From the NCBI RefSeq assembly GCF_928391935.1, contig NZ_CAKMTD010000003.1:124001-188000 (forward strand): a DNA stretch of 64,000 nucleotides. The letters run 5' to 3'. The translations under genes and the position numbers were made by a program. Below, in pieces: positions 55,815-64,000 of the stretch. This DNA is from Rothia nasimurium (GTDB lineage: Bacteria > Actinomycetota > Actinomycetes > Actinomycetales > Micrococcaceae). Position 1 is the first letter of the stretch; each line of letters opens with the position of its first letter. A model generated the notes under the pieces. The model worked only from the letters and a program-made list of their open reading frames with translations, searched no databases and was not told the origin of the DNA.

Positions 55815-57215
55815 GTGAGCGCACCAGTTACCGAGCAGGTTTCACCTAACCAGCCTGCAGATACCACCGTGCCCCGCAGCCGCGTCATCATGGCGTCCCT
55901 GATCGGCACCACCATCGAGTTCTACGACTTCTACATCTATGCCACCGCGGCCGTTGCAGTCTTCCCCGCCCTCTTCTTCACCGGCGAGGACGAAACCGCC
56001 AAACTTCTTGCCTCCATGGCAACTTTCGGCGCAGCCTTCATCGCCCGCCCCATCGGCTCCATCGTCTTCGGCCACTTCGGCGATAAGGTCGGCCGCAAGG
56101 CCACCCTGGTCGGCGCCCTGCTGACCATGGGCCTAGCCACCTTCCTCATCGGCCTGCTGCCCACCTACTACCAGATTGGCCTCTGGGCCCCCGCCATGCT
56201 CACCATCCTGCGCTTCTGCCAGGGCCTAGGCCTCGGCGGCGAATGGTCAGGTGCCGCCCTGCTCGCCACCGAATACGCCGAAGAAGGCAAGCGAGCCCGC
56301 GCCGCCATGTGGCCCCAGCTCGGCGCCCCGTTCGGCTTCATCCTCGCCAACGGCTTCATGCTCCTCTTGACCCTCTCCATGGGCTTTACCTCCCTGGCCG
56401 CCGGTGACACCATCGACCACAACTTCCTCGTCTGGGGCTGGCGTATCCCCTTCATCGCCTCCATCGTCATGGTCGCCGTAGGCCTCTACGTCCGCTTCAA
56501 GCTCGAAGAAACCCCCGTCTTCAAGCAGGCCCTCGAAAAGGACGAAAAGGTCAAGACCCCCCTCGCCGAGGCCTTCAAGGTCGCCTGGTGGCCCATGATC
56601 CAGGGCACCTTCATCATGCTCGCCACCTACGTGCTCTTCTACCTCATGACCGCCTGGATCCTCTCCTTCGGCATCGGCAAGGTCGAAAAGGGCGGCCTGG
56701 GCATCGCCTACCGTGAGTTCCTCATCATCCAGATCATCACCATCCTCTTCTTCGCCGCCATGGTCCCGGTCTCCGGCTGGCTGGCAGACCGCTTCGGCCG
56801 CCGCTCCTCCCAGCTGGTCATCACCGCCGGTATTATCGCCTTCGGCCTGTCCTTCGGTATCCTCATGGACCCGGCTGTCGTCGGCACCGGCGAGGACGCC
56901 AACACCGGCCGCATCGTCCTCTTCATGGCCATCGGCATGACCCTCATGGGCCTAACCTTCGGCTCCATGAGCGCCTACCTGCCCGAGCTCTTCCCCACCA
57001 ACGTCCGCTACACCGCCTCCGGTATCAGCTACAACGTCTCCTCAATCCTGGGCGCAGCCCTGACCCCCTACGCGGCGGTCTGGCTCAACGCCAACGGCGG
57101 TGTGGGCGCTGTTGGCCTCTACCTAGCTGGCGCGGCCGTCCTGACCTTCATCTTCATGGCCATTACCCACGAAACCCGTGATGTGGACCTGACCACCATG
57201 GCCCGCACTAAGTAG
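55815..57215 (+). CDS. MFS transporter, metabolite:H+ symporter (MHS) family
   Basis: A 466-residue membrane protein with about 12 helices. MHS-family landmarks are visible: LIGTTIEFYDFYIYATAAV near the N-terminus, FGDKVGRKATLVGALL after helix 2, RFCQGLGLGGEWSGAALLATEYA and, in the second half, LADRFGRRSSQLV. Relatives (ProP, ShiA, KgtP) import osmolytes, shikimate or dicarboxylates; the substrate here is unknown. The start is GTG at 55815 (CGGAG, 6-base gap); a longer in-frame reading lacks a site. It is followed by palindromic element B. Confidence 0.9.
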   Translation: MSAPVTEQVSPNQPADTTVPRSRVIMASLIGTTIEFYDFYIYATAAVAVFPALFFTGEDETAKLLASMATFGAAFIARPIGSIVFGHFGDKVGRKATLVGALLTMGLATFLIGLLPTYYQIGLWAPAMLTILRFCQGLGLGGEWSGAALLATEYAEEGKRARAAMWPQLGAPFGFILANGFMLLLTLSMGFTSLAAGDTIDHNFLVWGWRIPFIASIVMVAVGLYVRFKLEETPVFKQALEKDEKVKTPLAEAFKVAWWPMIQGTFIMLATYVLFYLMTAWILSFGIGKVEKGGLGIAYREFLIIQIITILFFAAMVPVSGWLADRFGRRSSQLVITAGIIAFGLSFGILMDPAVVGTGEDANTGRIVLFMAIGMTLMGLTFGSMSAYLPELFPTNVRYTASGISYNVSSILGAALTPYAAVWLNANGGVGAVGLYLAGAAVLTFIFMAITHETRDVDLTTMARTK

Positions 57216-57238
57216 GTTTAAGGATTTAGACCAAAGGT

Positions 57239-57343
57239 AGGCCGGGCTCGCGCTCGCTGCCGACCCTCTCGCCGGTTCGCTAGCGCTCACAAGGCGATTC
57301 ACGCCAGCCCCGTGCCAGCAGCTTCGCTGCGAGCCCGCCCCAC
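57239..57343. repeat. Intergenic palindromic element (family member B)
   Basis: About 105 bases, homologous to 52837-52940, with arms GGGCTCGC/GCGAGCCC and the core GGCGATTCACGCCAG. Located after the MFS gene stop codon. Confidence 0.85.
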
Positions 57344-57388
57344 CCGTGCCTGTAGCCTCCATATACATTTAGGGCTAAGGCACCACCA

Positions 57389-57425
57389 AAAACCGCCCGT
57401 TCCTTCACGAGGGACGGGCGGTTTT
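57389..57425. terminator. Bidirectional terminator between MFS and lpdA
   Basis: A 12-bp perfect stem (57389-57400 with 57414-57425), with an A-run on the left and T's on the right, lies between convergent genes. Confidence 0.8.
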
Positions 57426-57441
57426 ATTATGGGTGACGCAC

Positions 57442-58860
57442 TTACTGCATAGTGTGCAGCTGGCGGGCGGCTTCTGAGATCGAGCCGGTCAGCGAGGGGT
57501 AGACGGTAAAGGTTTCGGCAATATCGTCCACGTGTAGTTTCTTATCGACTGCTAGCGAGAGCGGGAAAATCAGCTCAGAGGCTCGGGGGCCCACCACCAC
57601 CCCGCCGATGACGGTGCCAGAATGCTTGCGGGCAAAAATCTTGATGAAGCCGTCCTCCACCGCCATCATCTTGGCGCGGGGGTTGGTTGCCAGCGGCAGC
57701 ATCACCATGTCAGCCTGGTACTTACCCGACTCGATTTCGCTCTGGCTGACGCCAACGGTCGCGATTTCAGGGGCCGTGAAAATGTTGGCGGCAACCTGGT
57801 GGGTACGCAGGGGCTTGACGATATCGCCCAGCATGTGCGAAACAGCAACACGGCCCTGCATAGCGGCCACGGAGGCCAGCGGGTAGACGCCGGTGCAGTC
57901 ACCGGCAGCATAGATATTGGGGATGTTAGTGCGGGAGACGCGGTCAACATTGATGTGGCCGCTTTCGCTGACCTCAACCCCGGCAGCCTCAAGCCCCAGG
58001 TCTGCGGTATTGGGAATGGACCCAACAGCGATCAAAACGTGGGAGCCAGCCACCTTACGGCCGTCGCCCAGGGTGACAATGACGCCGTCGCCAGCCTCGT
58101 TGTAGCAGGCTGCCTCTGCGCGGGAGCGGGGCATAACGCGCACACCCTTGCGTTCAAAAACATTCTCCAGGACGGTGGCGGCGTCCTCGTCCTCGCCCGG
58201 CAGCACCCGGTCGCGGGAGGAAATCAGGGTGACCTGGGAGCCCAGCCCGTTGTAAGCCGAGGCGAATTCGGCACCGGTCACACCGGAACCCACCACGATC
58301 AGCTCCTCGGGCAGCTTGTCGAGCTGGTAGAGCTGGGTCCAGTTGAGAATCCGCTTGCCGTCAGGCTGGGCAGTCGGCAGTTCACGCGGGTGGGTGCCCA
58401 CCGCCAGAATAATGAACTCGGTCGTCAAATCGTAGGTCAGGCCGGTGGAGTCAGTGACCTGCACCGTGTGCCGGTCTACCAGCTTGCCACGCCCCTCAAT
58501 GACCTTAACCCCGTTCCTCTCCAGGGTGCGCTTAATGTCGTGGGACTGCTGGCGGGCCAAGTCGAGCAGGCGGGCATTCACCTTCGCCAAATCGACGGAA
58601 ATCGGGGGTGGGGCGTCGTCCTCGCCCACAGAAATAGCAAGCTCCTGGGCCTTACCAAAACGGTTACGGGCGTCGGCACTAGCAATCAGGGTTTTGGAGG
58701 GGACGACGTCGGTGAGGACGGCTGAACCGCCCATGCCCTTATCTTCGATGATAGTGACATCGGCGCCATGGCTAGCTGCAACCAAAGCTGCTTCGTAGCC
58801 GCCAGGGCCGCCGCCGAGAATGATGATCTTGTGTGCGGTGTAATCAGTTTTTAGAGTCAC
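57442..58860 (-). CDS. lpdA: LpdA-like NAD(P)H quinone oxidoreductase (flavoprotein)
   Basis: A 472-residue two-dinucleotide-binding flavoprotein of the pyridine nucleotide-disulfide reductase family. FAD motif IIILGGGPGGYEAALVAA, NAD motif ELIVVGSGVTGAEFASAY, AAGDCTGVYPLASVA and the dimerisation domain FTAPEIATVGVSQSE. The redox Cys-x4-Cys is absent: the equivalent segment reads GMGGSAVLTDVVPSK. This matches mycobacterial LpdA (Rv3303c), a quinone reductase rather than a lipoamide dehydrogenase. The start is GTG at 58860; TTGAGC, a 17-base spacer and CACAAT end 6 bases before it (leaderless type). Confidence 0.92.
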   Translation of the reverse strand: MTLKTDYTAHKIIILGGGPGGYEAALVAASHGADVTIIEDKGMGGSAVLTDVVPSKTLIASADARNRFGKAQELAISVGEDDAPPPISVDLAKVNARLLDLARQQSHDIKRTLERNGVKVIEGRGKLVDRHTVQVTDSTGLTYDLTTEFIILAVGTHPRELPTAQPDGKRILNWTQLYQLDKLPEELIVVGSGVTGAEFASAYNGLGSQVTLISSRDRVLPGEDEDAATVLENVFERKGVRVMPRSRAEAACYNEAGDGVIVTLGDGRKVAGSHVLIAVGSIPNTADLGLEAAGVEVSESGHINVDRVSRTNIPNIYAAGDCTGVYPLASVAAMQGRVAVSHMLGDIVKPLRTHQVAANIFTAPEIATVGVSQSEIESGKYQADMVMLPLATNPRAKMMAVEDGFIKIFARKHSGTVIGGVVVGPRASELIFPLSLAVDKKLHVDDIAETFTVYPSLTGSISEAARQLHTMQ

Positions 58861-59050
58861 CCTTTTATTGTGGCGTACATCCTACTTGTGCTCAACTTAT
58901 GACCTTGCACCCTCGGCACCCTGTGTGGAGGTAGGCCGGGGACGGAGAGGGGCGGGTGGGAACGGAGAGGGGTAGTGGTGTAGGGGGTAGCGGGGTACCT
59001 CTTGCCCAGCCCCGCACAAGGTGAAGCCCCACAAGCACCGGCGCTAGGGG

Positions 59051-59147
59051 GTGCTCCATCAAGCCCGCGTGGATCGGGCCTGGCGGTGAATCACGACGAG
59101 CGCCCTGCGCGAGGAGTGAGAGCGGTTGCGGGCTGATGGAGCACTCC
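59051..59147. repeat. Intergenic palindromic element (family member E)
   Basis: The arms GTGCTCCATC..GCCCGC and GCGGGC.GATGGAGCAC enclose a core (CCTGGCGGTGAATCACGAC) that resembles the core of elements A, B and C. No gene is visible between 58861 and 59388. Confidence 0.7.
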
Positions 59148-59154
59148 TGGCGCC
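59097..59154. repeat. 58-bp perfect direct repeat, copy 1
   Basis: Begins CGAGCGCCCTGCGCGAGG and ends GCACTCCTGGCGCC; identical to 59257-59314. Overlaps element E. Confidence 0.93.
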
Positions 59155-59256
59155 GTGCCAACCTGCGCTATCTAGTCAAAGTCCAGTTTGGTAGCAAGCA
59201 CCCTGCGCGAGGTGCGAGAGCCTAAAATCAAGGTTCTGGTCTTTGAGCAGACCGGG

Positions 59257-59314
59257 CGAGCGCCCTGCGCGAGGAGTGAGAGCGGTTGCGGGCTGATGGA
59301 GCACTCCTGGCGCC
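59257..59314. repeat. 58-bp perfect direct repeat, copy 2
   Basis: Identical to 59097-59154, 160 bases downstream and 75 bases before the nucleoside phosphorylase start. A shorter diverged copy lies at about 59198-59222. Confidence 0.93.
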
Positions 59315-59388
59315 CTGCCTACCCCCTCCTGCTCTCCAGCACCCAGCGGCTAGGCTCCCAACAACCAGTTTGGTACGGTAGAGGTACT

Positions 59389-60228
59389 ATGACTGACTCA
59401 AACATTACCGCTGTCTCAACCGCTGATCCCGCCTACCCTGCCCTGGCCCTAGCCCGCCAGGCGGCGGAGTTCATTGCTGAGAAGACCGGCGTTGAAAAGC
59501 ACGACATTGCCCTGACCCTTGGCTCCGGGTGGGGCGAAGCTGCCTCCCTGATCGGTGAGACGACGCACGTCCTCTCTGCTGACGAAATACCCGGCTTCCA
59601 CAAGGCTGCGGTAGCAGGCCACCCCGGCACCCTGACCTCCATTCTGACCGAGGGCGGCAAGCGGGCCCTGGTTATTGGGTCCCGTACCCACTACTACGAG
59701 CGCCGGGGCGTGGACGCTGTGGTTCACGGAGTCCGCACCGCAGCTGCAGCCGGTGCCCAGACCATGATCCTGACCAACGGCTGTGGCGGCCTCAACCCCG
59801 CCTACTCAGCCGGTGAGCCCGTCCTCATCTCCGACCACATCAATCTGACGGCCACCTCACCCCTGGCTGGGGCCCACTTTGTTGATTTGACCGACGTCTA
59901 CTCCCCCCGCATTCGTGAAATCGCCCGGGGTATTGACCCGACCCTGCAGGAAGGCGTGTACGCCCAGTTCCCCGGCCCCCATTACGAGACTCCTGCCGAA
60001 GTCAAGATGGCCGGTATCTTGGGCGCTGACCTGGTGGGTATGTCCACTGCCCTTGAGGCAATCGCAGCCCGCGCCGCTGGCCTGGAGGTCTTCGGCATCT
60101 CCCTGGTCACCAACCTGGCCGCCGGCATTCAGGAAACCCCGCTCTCCCATGCCGAGGTCATTGAGGCTGGCCAGGCAGCTGGGCCCCGGATCTCCCGCCT
60201 GCTCGCTGACATTATCGCAGCCCTCTAA
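59389..60228 (+). CDS. Purine-nucleoside phosphorylase
   Basis: A trimeric-type PNP that splits purine (deoxy)nucleosides with phosphate to base and (deoxy)ribose-1-phosphate. The 279-residue protein shows LTLGSGWGEAASLI, VAGHPGTLTSI, SRTHYYERRG, ILTNGCGGLNPAYSAGEPVLISDHINLT, FPGPHYETPAEVKMAGILGADLVGMSTALEAIAA and SLVTNLAAGI. The ATG at 59389 was chosen by the family N-terminal length; AGAGG lies 4 bases upstream. The product feeds the phosphohexomutase and DeoC encoded next. Mycobacteria have the same neighbour pair (deoD, pmmB). Confidence 0.93.
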   Translation: MTDSNITAVSTADPAYPALALARQAAEFIAEKTGVEKHDIALTLGSGWGEAASLIGETTHVLSADEIPGFHKAAVAGHPGTLTSILTEGGKRALVIGSRTHYYERRGVDAVVHGVRTAAAAGAQTMILTNGCGGLNPAYSAGEPVLISDHINLTATSPLAGAHFVDLTDVYSPRIREIARGIDPTLQEGVYAQFPGPHYETPAEVKMAGILGADLVGMSTALEAIAARAAGLEVFGISLVTNLAAGIQETPLSHAEVIEAGQAAGPRISRLLADIIAAL

Positions 60229-60240
60229 GATGGCCTAGCT

Positions 60241-60283
60241 GGACGCCCCCGCCCCGGTTCAGGTAAGCCGGGGCGGGACGTCC
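60241..60283 (+). terminator. Hairpin between nucleoside phosphorylase and phosphomutase genes
   Basis: GGACG..CCCGCCCCGG and CCGGGGCGGGACGTCC pair across a 10-base loop. There is no T-run, so it may only partly terminate. Confidence 0.5.
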
Positions 60284-60314
60284 TGACCCCACCCTCTTCT
60301 TCAAGGAAAACACC

Positions 60315-61994
60315 ATGACAACTGACCTATTGAAGCAGGCCCGCGCCTGGGCCGCTCTCGACCCTGACCCTGAAACCAAGGCCCAGCTTGAGGGCCTCAT
60401 TGCCCAGGTAGAAGCCGGCGACGAGGCCGCAACCGCTGATCTGGCTGACCGTTTCTCAGGCACCCTGCAGTTCGGTACCGCTGGCCTGCGGGCAGAACTG
60501 GGGGCTGGCCCCATGCGGATGAACCGCGTCGTCGTCCAGCGGGCCGCCCAGGGCCTGGCTAACTATGCCACCGCCCGCGCCCAGGCCGAGGGCTGGGAGA
60601 AGATTTCTGCCGTCGTTGGCTTCGACGCCCGCAAGAACTCCGATATTTTCGCCCTTGACACTGCCGCTATTTTCACGGCCGCCGGTATTGCCGTCCAGCT
60701 CATGCCCTCTGCCCTGCCCACCCCCGTCACCGCCTGGGCAACCCGCGAATACGGGGCTGAAATCGGTGTCATGGTGACCGCCTCCCACAACCCGCCTAAC
60801 GACAACGGCTACAAGGTCTACCTGGGCGGGGCAGCTGTTGAGCCCGGGGCCCGCGGCGCCCAGATCATTCCCCCCTACGACGGCGACATCGCCGCCGCCA
60901 TTGCCGCCGTTGATACCCCGGTACTGGCAGAGGACGGCTGGGAGGTCCTGCCCGAGAGCGTAGCTGCCGACTACATCGCCCGCGTCACCCCCCTGGTCGA
61001 GCAGAAGGAACGCGACCTCAAGATCGTACTGACCCCCATGCACGGGGTAGGCGGTAAGACCGCTGAGGCTGTGCTGCATCAGGCCGGTTTCACCAACGTC
61101 ACCCTGGTGCCCGAGCAGGCAGATCCCGACCCGAACTTCTCCACCGTAGCCTTCCCCAACCCCGAAGAGCCCGGAGCCCTCGACCTTGCCATGGCCCTGG
61201 CCGAAAAGATTGACGCCGACCTGATTATCGCCAACGACCCCGACGCCGACCGCGCCGCCTTTGCCGTCAAGCGAGACGGCACCTGGGCTATGCTGCGCGG
61301 CGACGAAACCGGTGCGATCCTAGCTACCCGGGTGCTGGCGTCCGTCACCAACCCGGCAGAAGCAACCTTCGCCAACTCGATTGTCTCCTCCCGCCTGGCA
61401 GGGGCCATCGCCAAGGCTGCAGGAGTAGCCCACTACGAAACCCTGACCGGCTTCAAGTGGATTGCCCGCGTCGATAACCTGACCTTCGGCTACGAAGAAG
61501 CCCTGGGCTACTGCGTCGACCACGCCCAGGTGCGCGACAAGGACGGCATCTCAGCCGCCCTGGTCATGGCCGATTATGCCCAGGAACTCAAGGACGCAGG
61601 CTCATCCTTCCCTGCCCTCCTCGATGAGATTGCCACCGAGCACGGCCTCTACGCCACCGACCAGCTCTCCGTGCGCGTCGACGACCTCGCCCAGATCCCG
61701 GCCATGATGAAGCGCCTACGCGCCACTCCCCCGGCTGAGCTGGCCGAATCGCCCGTCGTCGCCGTCGAAGACCTCACCGAGGGCACCGAAACCCTGCCTC
61801 CCACCGACGGCATGCGCTACTACACCGAGGACTCCACCCGAGTCATCGTCCGCCCCTCAGGCACCGAGCCTAAGCTCAAGTGCTACCTCGAAGTGGTCGT
61901 ACCGGTCAGCGGGTCCGTCGCCGATGCCCGCCAGGTCGCTAGCACCAAACTGGCCCTGCTCAAGGCAGACATGACAGCAGCCCTAGGCCTCTAA
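60315..61994 (+). CDS. Phospho-sugar mutase (phosphohexomutase superfamily)
   Basis: A 559-residue alpha-D-phosphohexomutase. It has the N-terminal FGTAGLRAELGAGPMRMN, the catalytic phosphoserine loop VMVTASHNPPNDNGYK, the metal loop ANDPDADRAAF, the sugar-binding GDETGAILA and, at the C-terminus, the phosphate-binding RPSGTEPKLKCYLEV. By context (PmmB/Pgm2 type, beside PNP and deoC) it probably interconverts pentose or hexose 1- and 6/5-phosphates in nucleoside salvage. The ATG follows AAGGAA. Confidence 0.92.
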   Translation: MTTDLLKQARAWAALDPDPETKAQLEGLIAQVEAGDEAATADLADRFSGTLQFGTAGLRAELGAGPMRMNRVVVQRAAQGLANYATARAQAEGWEKISAVVGFDARKNSDIFALDTAAIFTAAGIAVQLMPSALPTPVTAWATREYGAEIGVMVTASHNPPNDNGYKVYLGGAAVEPGARGAQIIPPYDGDIAAAIAAVDTPVLAEDGWEVLPESVAADYIARVTPLVEQKERDLKIVLTPMHGVGGKTAEAVLHQAGFTNVTLVPEQADPDPNFSTVAFPNPEEPGALDLAMALAEKIDADLIIANDPDADRAAFAVKRDGTWAMLRGDETGAILATRVLASVTNPAEATFANSIVSSRLAGAIAKAAGVAHYETLTGFKWIARVDNLTFGYEEALGYCVDHAQVRDKDGISAALVMADYAQELKDAGSSFPALLDEIATEHGLYATDQLSVRVDDLAQIPAMMKRLRATPPAELAESPVVAVEDLTEGTETLPPTDGMRYYTEDSTRVIVRPSGTEPKLKCYLEVVVPVSGSVADARQVASTKLALLKADMTAALGL

Positions 61995-62021
61995 GCCCCA
62001 CCACACACAAAGGATTTAACT

Positions 62022-62714
62022 ATGACTACCGAACTGACCCAGGCCGAACTCGCGGCCATGATTGACCACACCATCCTGGCCCCCTCCGCCTCTGAGGCCG
62101 ATGTGCGCCGCCTCTGCGCCGAAGCCAAGCAGTACGGCTTCGCCTCCGTCTGCGCCAACCCCGTCTGGGCCCCCGTCCTGGCTGAAGAACTGGCTGGCTC
62201 CTCAGCCCTGCCCTGCGTGGTTGTAGGCTTCCCCTTCGGCGCGTCCGCCACCGAAGTCAAGGCTTTTGAGGCCAAGACCGCCGTTGAGGCCGGGGCCCGC
62301 GAGGTCGATATGGTGATCAACATTGCCGACGCCCGCGCAGGCAAGAAGGACGCCCTCGTAGCCGACATCAAGGCCGTCGCCGACGCCTGCCACGCCGGCG
62401 GGGCGATCCTCAAGGTCATTATTGAGACCTCCGAACTGACCGACGAGCAGAAGGTCCTGGCATGCCAGGCCTCCGTTGAGGCCGGGGCTGACTTCGTCAA
62501 GACCTCCACCGGCTACTCTTCTTCCGGCGCGACCGTCGAGGACATTGCCCTCATGCGGGCCACCGTCGGCCCCGATCTGGGGGTTAAGGCCTCTGGCGGC
62601 GTTCGTACCCGCGAAGATGCCCTGGCCATGATTGCCGCAGGCGCTACCCGCATTGGTGCCTCTAAGGGCATTGAAATCATTGGGGCCGGTCAGGCCGCTG
62701 AGGGCGGCTACTAA
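62022..62714 (+). CDS. deoC: Deoxyribose-phosphate aldolase
   Basis: Cleaves 2-deoxyribose-5-phosphate to acetaldehyde and glyceraldehyde-3-phosphate. The 230-residue TIM-barrel protein shows [16 protein letters not shown], the VVGFPFGAS segment, [14 protein letters not shown], the [15 protein letters not shown] lysine region, the Schiff-base Lys in [16 protein letters not shown] and [16 protein letters not shown]. The ATG follows AAAGGA. It lies 27 bases after the phosphomutase stop and is probably cotranscribed. The acetaldehyde formed could be handled by the aldehyde dehydrogenase at 51296. Confidence 0.96.
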   Translation: MTTELTQAELAAMIDHTILAPSASEADVRRLCAEAKQYGFASVCANPVWAPVLAEELAGSSALPCVVVGFPFGASATEVKAFEAKTAVEAGAREVDMVINIADARAGKKDALVADIKAVADACHAGGAILKVIIETSELTDEQKVLACQASVEAGADFVKTSTGYSSSGATVEDIALMRATVGPDLGVKASGGVRTREDALAMIAAGATRIGASKGIEIIGAGQAAEGGY

Positions 62715-62770
62715 GTCTGAAACTACCGGTCATTTTGCTGACATGCTGGGTTCTCACCAGCCTGTCAGCT

Positions 62771-62776
62771 TATACT
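62771..62776 (+). promoter_or_regulatory. -10 element of the small membrane protein gene
   Basis: TATACT lies 36 bases before the ATG at 62813. No clear -35. Confidence 0.45.
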
Positions 62777-62812
62777 GGGAAGTAAAGTACACACACGAAG
62801 AAGGACTTCACC

Positions 62813-63094
62813 ATGTCTTCACATTCATCAGCCAATGGCGCCCCCGAGCGCAACGGCACCCCCCAGTACTCAGGCACCAAGGAGCTGGGGTCAAACATCG
62901 CCCTGACCGTCTTCTGTTTCGCCCTGCTGCTGGCCTGCCTCTACACCCTGGGTATGTACCCGGAGGGTGGCTGGATGTGGTGGACCGTCGCGGTTCTGCT
63001 CTACGGCGTTACCTTTATTATTCCCCTCTGGTTCCTGCCTTCGAAGACCAACGAGAAGGTTCACACCGGCGGCGAGGATCTCTTCCTCAAGTAG
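62813..63094 (+). CDS. Small two-helix membrane protein (unknown)
   Basis: A 93-residue protein with a polar N-terminal third (Ser/Asn/Gly-rich), hydrophobic segments at about residues 29-46 and 54-75 and a short polar tail (TNEKVHTGGEDLFLK). No family recognised. Support comes from a GAAGGA ribosome binding site, a TATACT -10 upstream and a strong terminator after the stop codon. It lies between deoC and mfd. Confidence 0.75.
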   Translation: MSSHSSANGAPERNGTPQYSGTKELGSNIALTVFCFALLLACLYTLGMYPEGGWMWWTVAVLLYGVTFIIPLWFLPSKTNEKVHTGGEDLFLK

Positions 63095-63108
63095 GCCTTT
63101 CTGGCTGA

Positions 63109-63150
63109 GGGGGTGGCTCACCTGTAGCGGGTGGGCCACCCCCTTTTTTG
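63109..63150 (+). terminator. Terminator of the small membrane protein gene
   Basis: GGGGGTGGC..CACC and GGTG.GCCACCCCC pair around a short loop and are followed by TTTTTTG. Confidence 0.85.
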
Positions 63151-63166
63151 TACCCTCCTACCGGTA

Positions 63167-63228
63167 GGTACCACTTAAAGCCGAAAAACCCACCTGGCTA
63201 GTGGGTTTTTCCGATTTAGATGGTACCT
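63167..63228 (-). terminator. Terminator of mfd
   Basis: GAAAAACCCAC (63183-63193) pairs with GTGGGTTTTTC (63201-63211), and outer bases (AGGTACCA/TGGTACCT) extend the structure. It lies directly beyond the mfd stop codon; T's are on both strands. Confidence 0.8.
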
Positions 63229-63233
63229 ACTGA

Positions 63234-64000
63234 TTAAGAGGCAGCGATACCGGCCTCAAAGATGGAATGGATGAACTGCTCCGTCCACTCCACCATAGCC
63301 CCATCCACCAGGTCCTTACCCCCCACGGCGGACGTCTTGGGGCGGGGAACCAGGATCTGCCAGTTCTCCGTCCCCGGAATCTGCCGGTACTGGGCCCCCG
63401 GGTACATACGCTCCAACCTCATTTGGCGGGAATCAGGCAGGTCATTGACCGGGAAGAACCGCACCTTGGGCCCCATCGCAACAATCTCAGTCAGCCCCAC
63501 GGCCCGAGCCCGCTGACGCAGGGCCGCCACCTTAAAGAGGTTCTCCACCGGCTCAGGCGGGGTGCCGTAACGGTCCACCAGCTCCTCGTGGGCCTCCGCT
63601 AAATCCTCAGCCGTCTGGGCCTGGGCAATCTGACGGTAGGCCGATAGACGCAGGCGCTCCGACGCCACATAGTCATGCGGCATGTGGGCGTTGACCGGCA
63701 GGTCCACCTTAATCTCGGCAGGGGCCTCCTCCTGCTCCCCCCGGGCAAAGTTGGCCACGGCCTCCCCCACCAGGCGCAGGTAAAGGTCAAAGCCCACACC
63801 AGCTATGTGACCCGACTGTTCCCCGCCCAGCAGGTTACCGGCGCCGCGAATTTCCAGGTCCTTCATGGCCAGGCGCATACCGGCCCCCAGTTCGTTGTGG
63901 GTGGCCACCGCTTTCAGGCGCTCGTGGGCGACCTCGGTGAGCACCTTCTCAGCCGGGTAGAGGAAGTAGGCGTAGGCGCGTTCCCGGCCACGACCCACAC
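63234..64000 (-). CDS. mfd: Transcription-repair coupling factor, C-terminal part
   Basis: The last ~255 residues of Mfd, which removes stalled RNA polymerase and recruits UvrA. The visible part contains helicase motif VI (GRGRERAYAYFLYP), then the RLKAVATHNELGAGMRLAMKDLEIRGAGNLLGGEQSGHIAGVGFDLYL segment broken here into its standard blocks, and the TRCF C-terminal domain 7 (ERLRLSAYRQIAQA, ELVDRYGTPPEPVENLF). The 5' part is outside the window. Confidence 0.95.
   Translation of the reverse strand, partial: VGRGRERAYAYFLYPAEKVLTEVAHERLKAVATHNELGAGMRLAMKDLEIRGAGNLLGGEQSGHIAGVGFDLYLRLVGEAVANFARGEQEEAPAEIKVDLPVNAHMPHDYVASERLRLSAYRQIAQAQTAEDLAEAHEELVDRYGTPPEPVENLFKVAALRQRARAVGLTEIVAMGPKVRFFPVNDLPDSRQMRLERMYPGAQYRQIPGTENWQILVPRPKTSAVGGKDLVDGAMVEWTEQFIHSIFEAGIAAS

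Overview
The window is GC-rich chromosomal DNA from a high-GC Gram-positive bacterium. It is most likely a member of the Micrococcaceae, and the protein sequences suggest Rothia or a close relative; this genus call is an inference made without a database search. Supporting signs are a resuscitation-promoting factor, an LAxTG-type (class E sortase) surface protein, a SAM-IV riboswitch, an actinobacterial acyl-CoA carboxylase with an epsilon subunit, and many apparently leaderless genes. No phage, plasmid, insertion sequence or CRISPR array was seen; this is core chromosome with small accessory patches.

Layout. 1-2541 (minus): the rpsB-tsf-pyrH translation/UMP kinase block, diverging from an M23 cell-wall endopeptidase across a 590-base region with strong RNA-like secondary structure. 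3885-8691: tRNA-Ile2, a GT4 glycosyltransferase, a holin-like membrane protein, an M20 amidohydrolase, an array of degenerate 31-base repeats and tRNA-Asn. 8802-12939: dnaG, a small membrane protein, dgt and a GNAT acetyltransferase. 13061-13639: a DUF6176-like gene between two copies of a 62-base palindromic repeat. 13688-19902: a TM2 protein, a Pro/Ala-rich LAITG surface protein with a hexanucleotide repeat, a sarcosine/MTOX-type oxidase, a YeiH transporter and a dus gene. 20137-23303: a small HTH/membrane gene pair, an alkyltransferase-like protein and two GNATs. 23684-28915: glyS, an S4 protein, a carboxylesterase and the metY-metX operon under a SAM-IV riboswitch. 29283-33716: oligopeptidase B and an unrecognised protein built from two tandem HTH-like modules. 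34317-41294: gatCAB, rpf (with a pseudoknotted leader) and ligA. 41372-43575: a cyclase/PP2C signalling pair. 43802-62714: a block whose gene order (PH protein, birA, accD, accE, maf, accA3, lpdA, purine nucleoside phosphorylase, phosphohexomutase) resembles the Mycobacterium tuberculosis Rv3278c-Rv3308 region, with extra genes (DUF885, symporter, aldehyde dehydrogenase, MFS) inserted, followed by deoC. 62813-64000: a small membrane protein and the 3' end of mfd.

How the genes work together. BirA biotinylates the BCCP domain of the alpha subunit (53798-55609), which works with the beta and epsilon subunits (45826-47788) to make malonyl- or methylmalonyl-CoA. MetY and MetX make homocysteine from homoserine and sulfide and are shut off by SAM. 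The nucleoside phosphorylase, phosphohexomutase and DeoC form a nucleoside and pentose salvage group. Rpf, the M23 endopeptidase and the LAITG protein belong to the cell surface.

The most unusual items are the palindromic intergenic repeat families, the repeat-flanked DUF6176-like cassette, the 31-base array at 8260-8485, the pseudoknotted rpf leader, the two-module HTH protein, and the recurring -10 hexamer exactly 7 bases before start codons.
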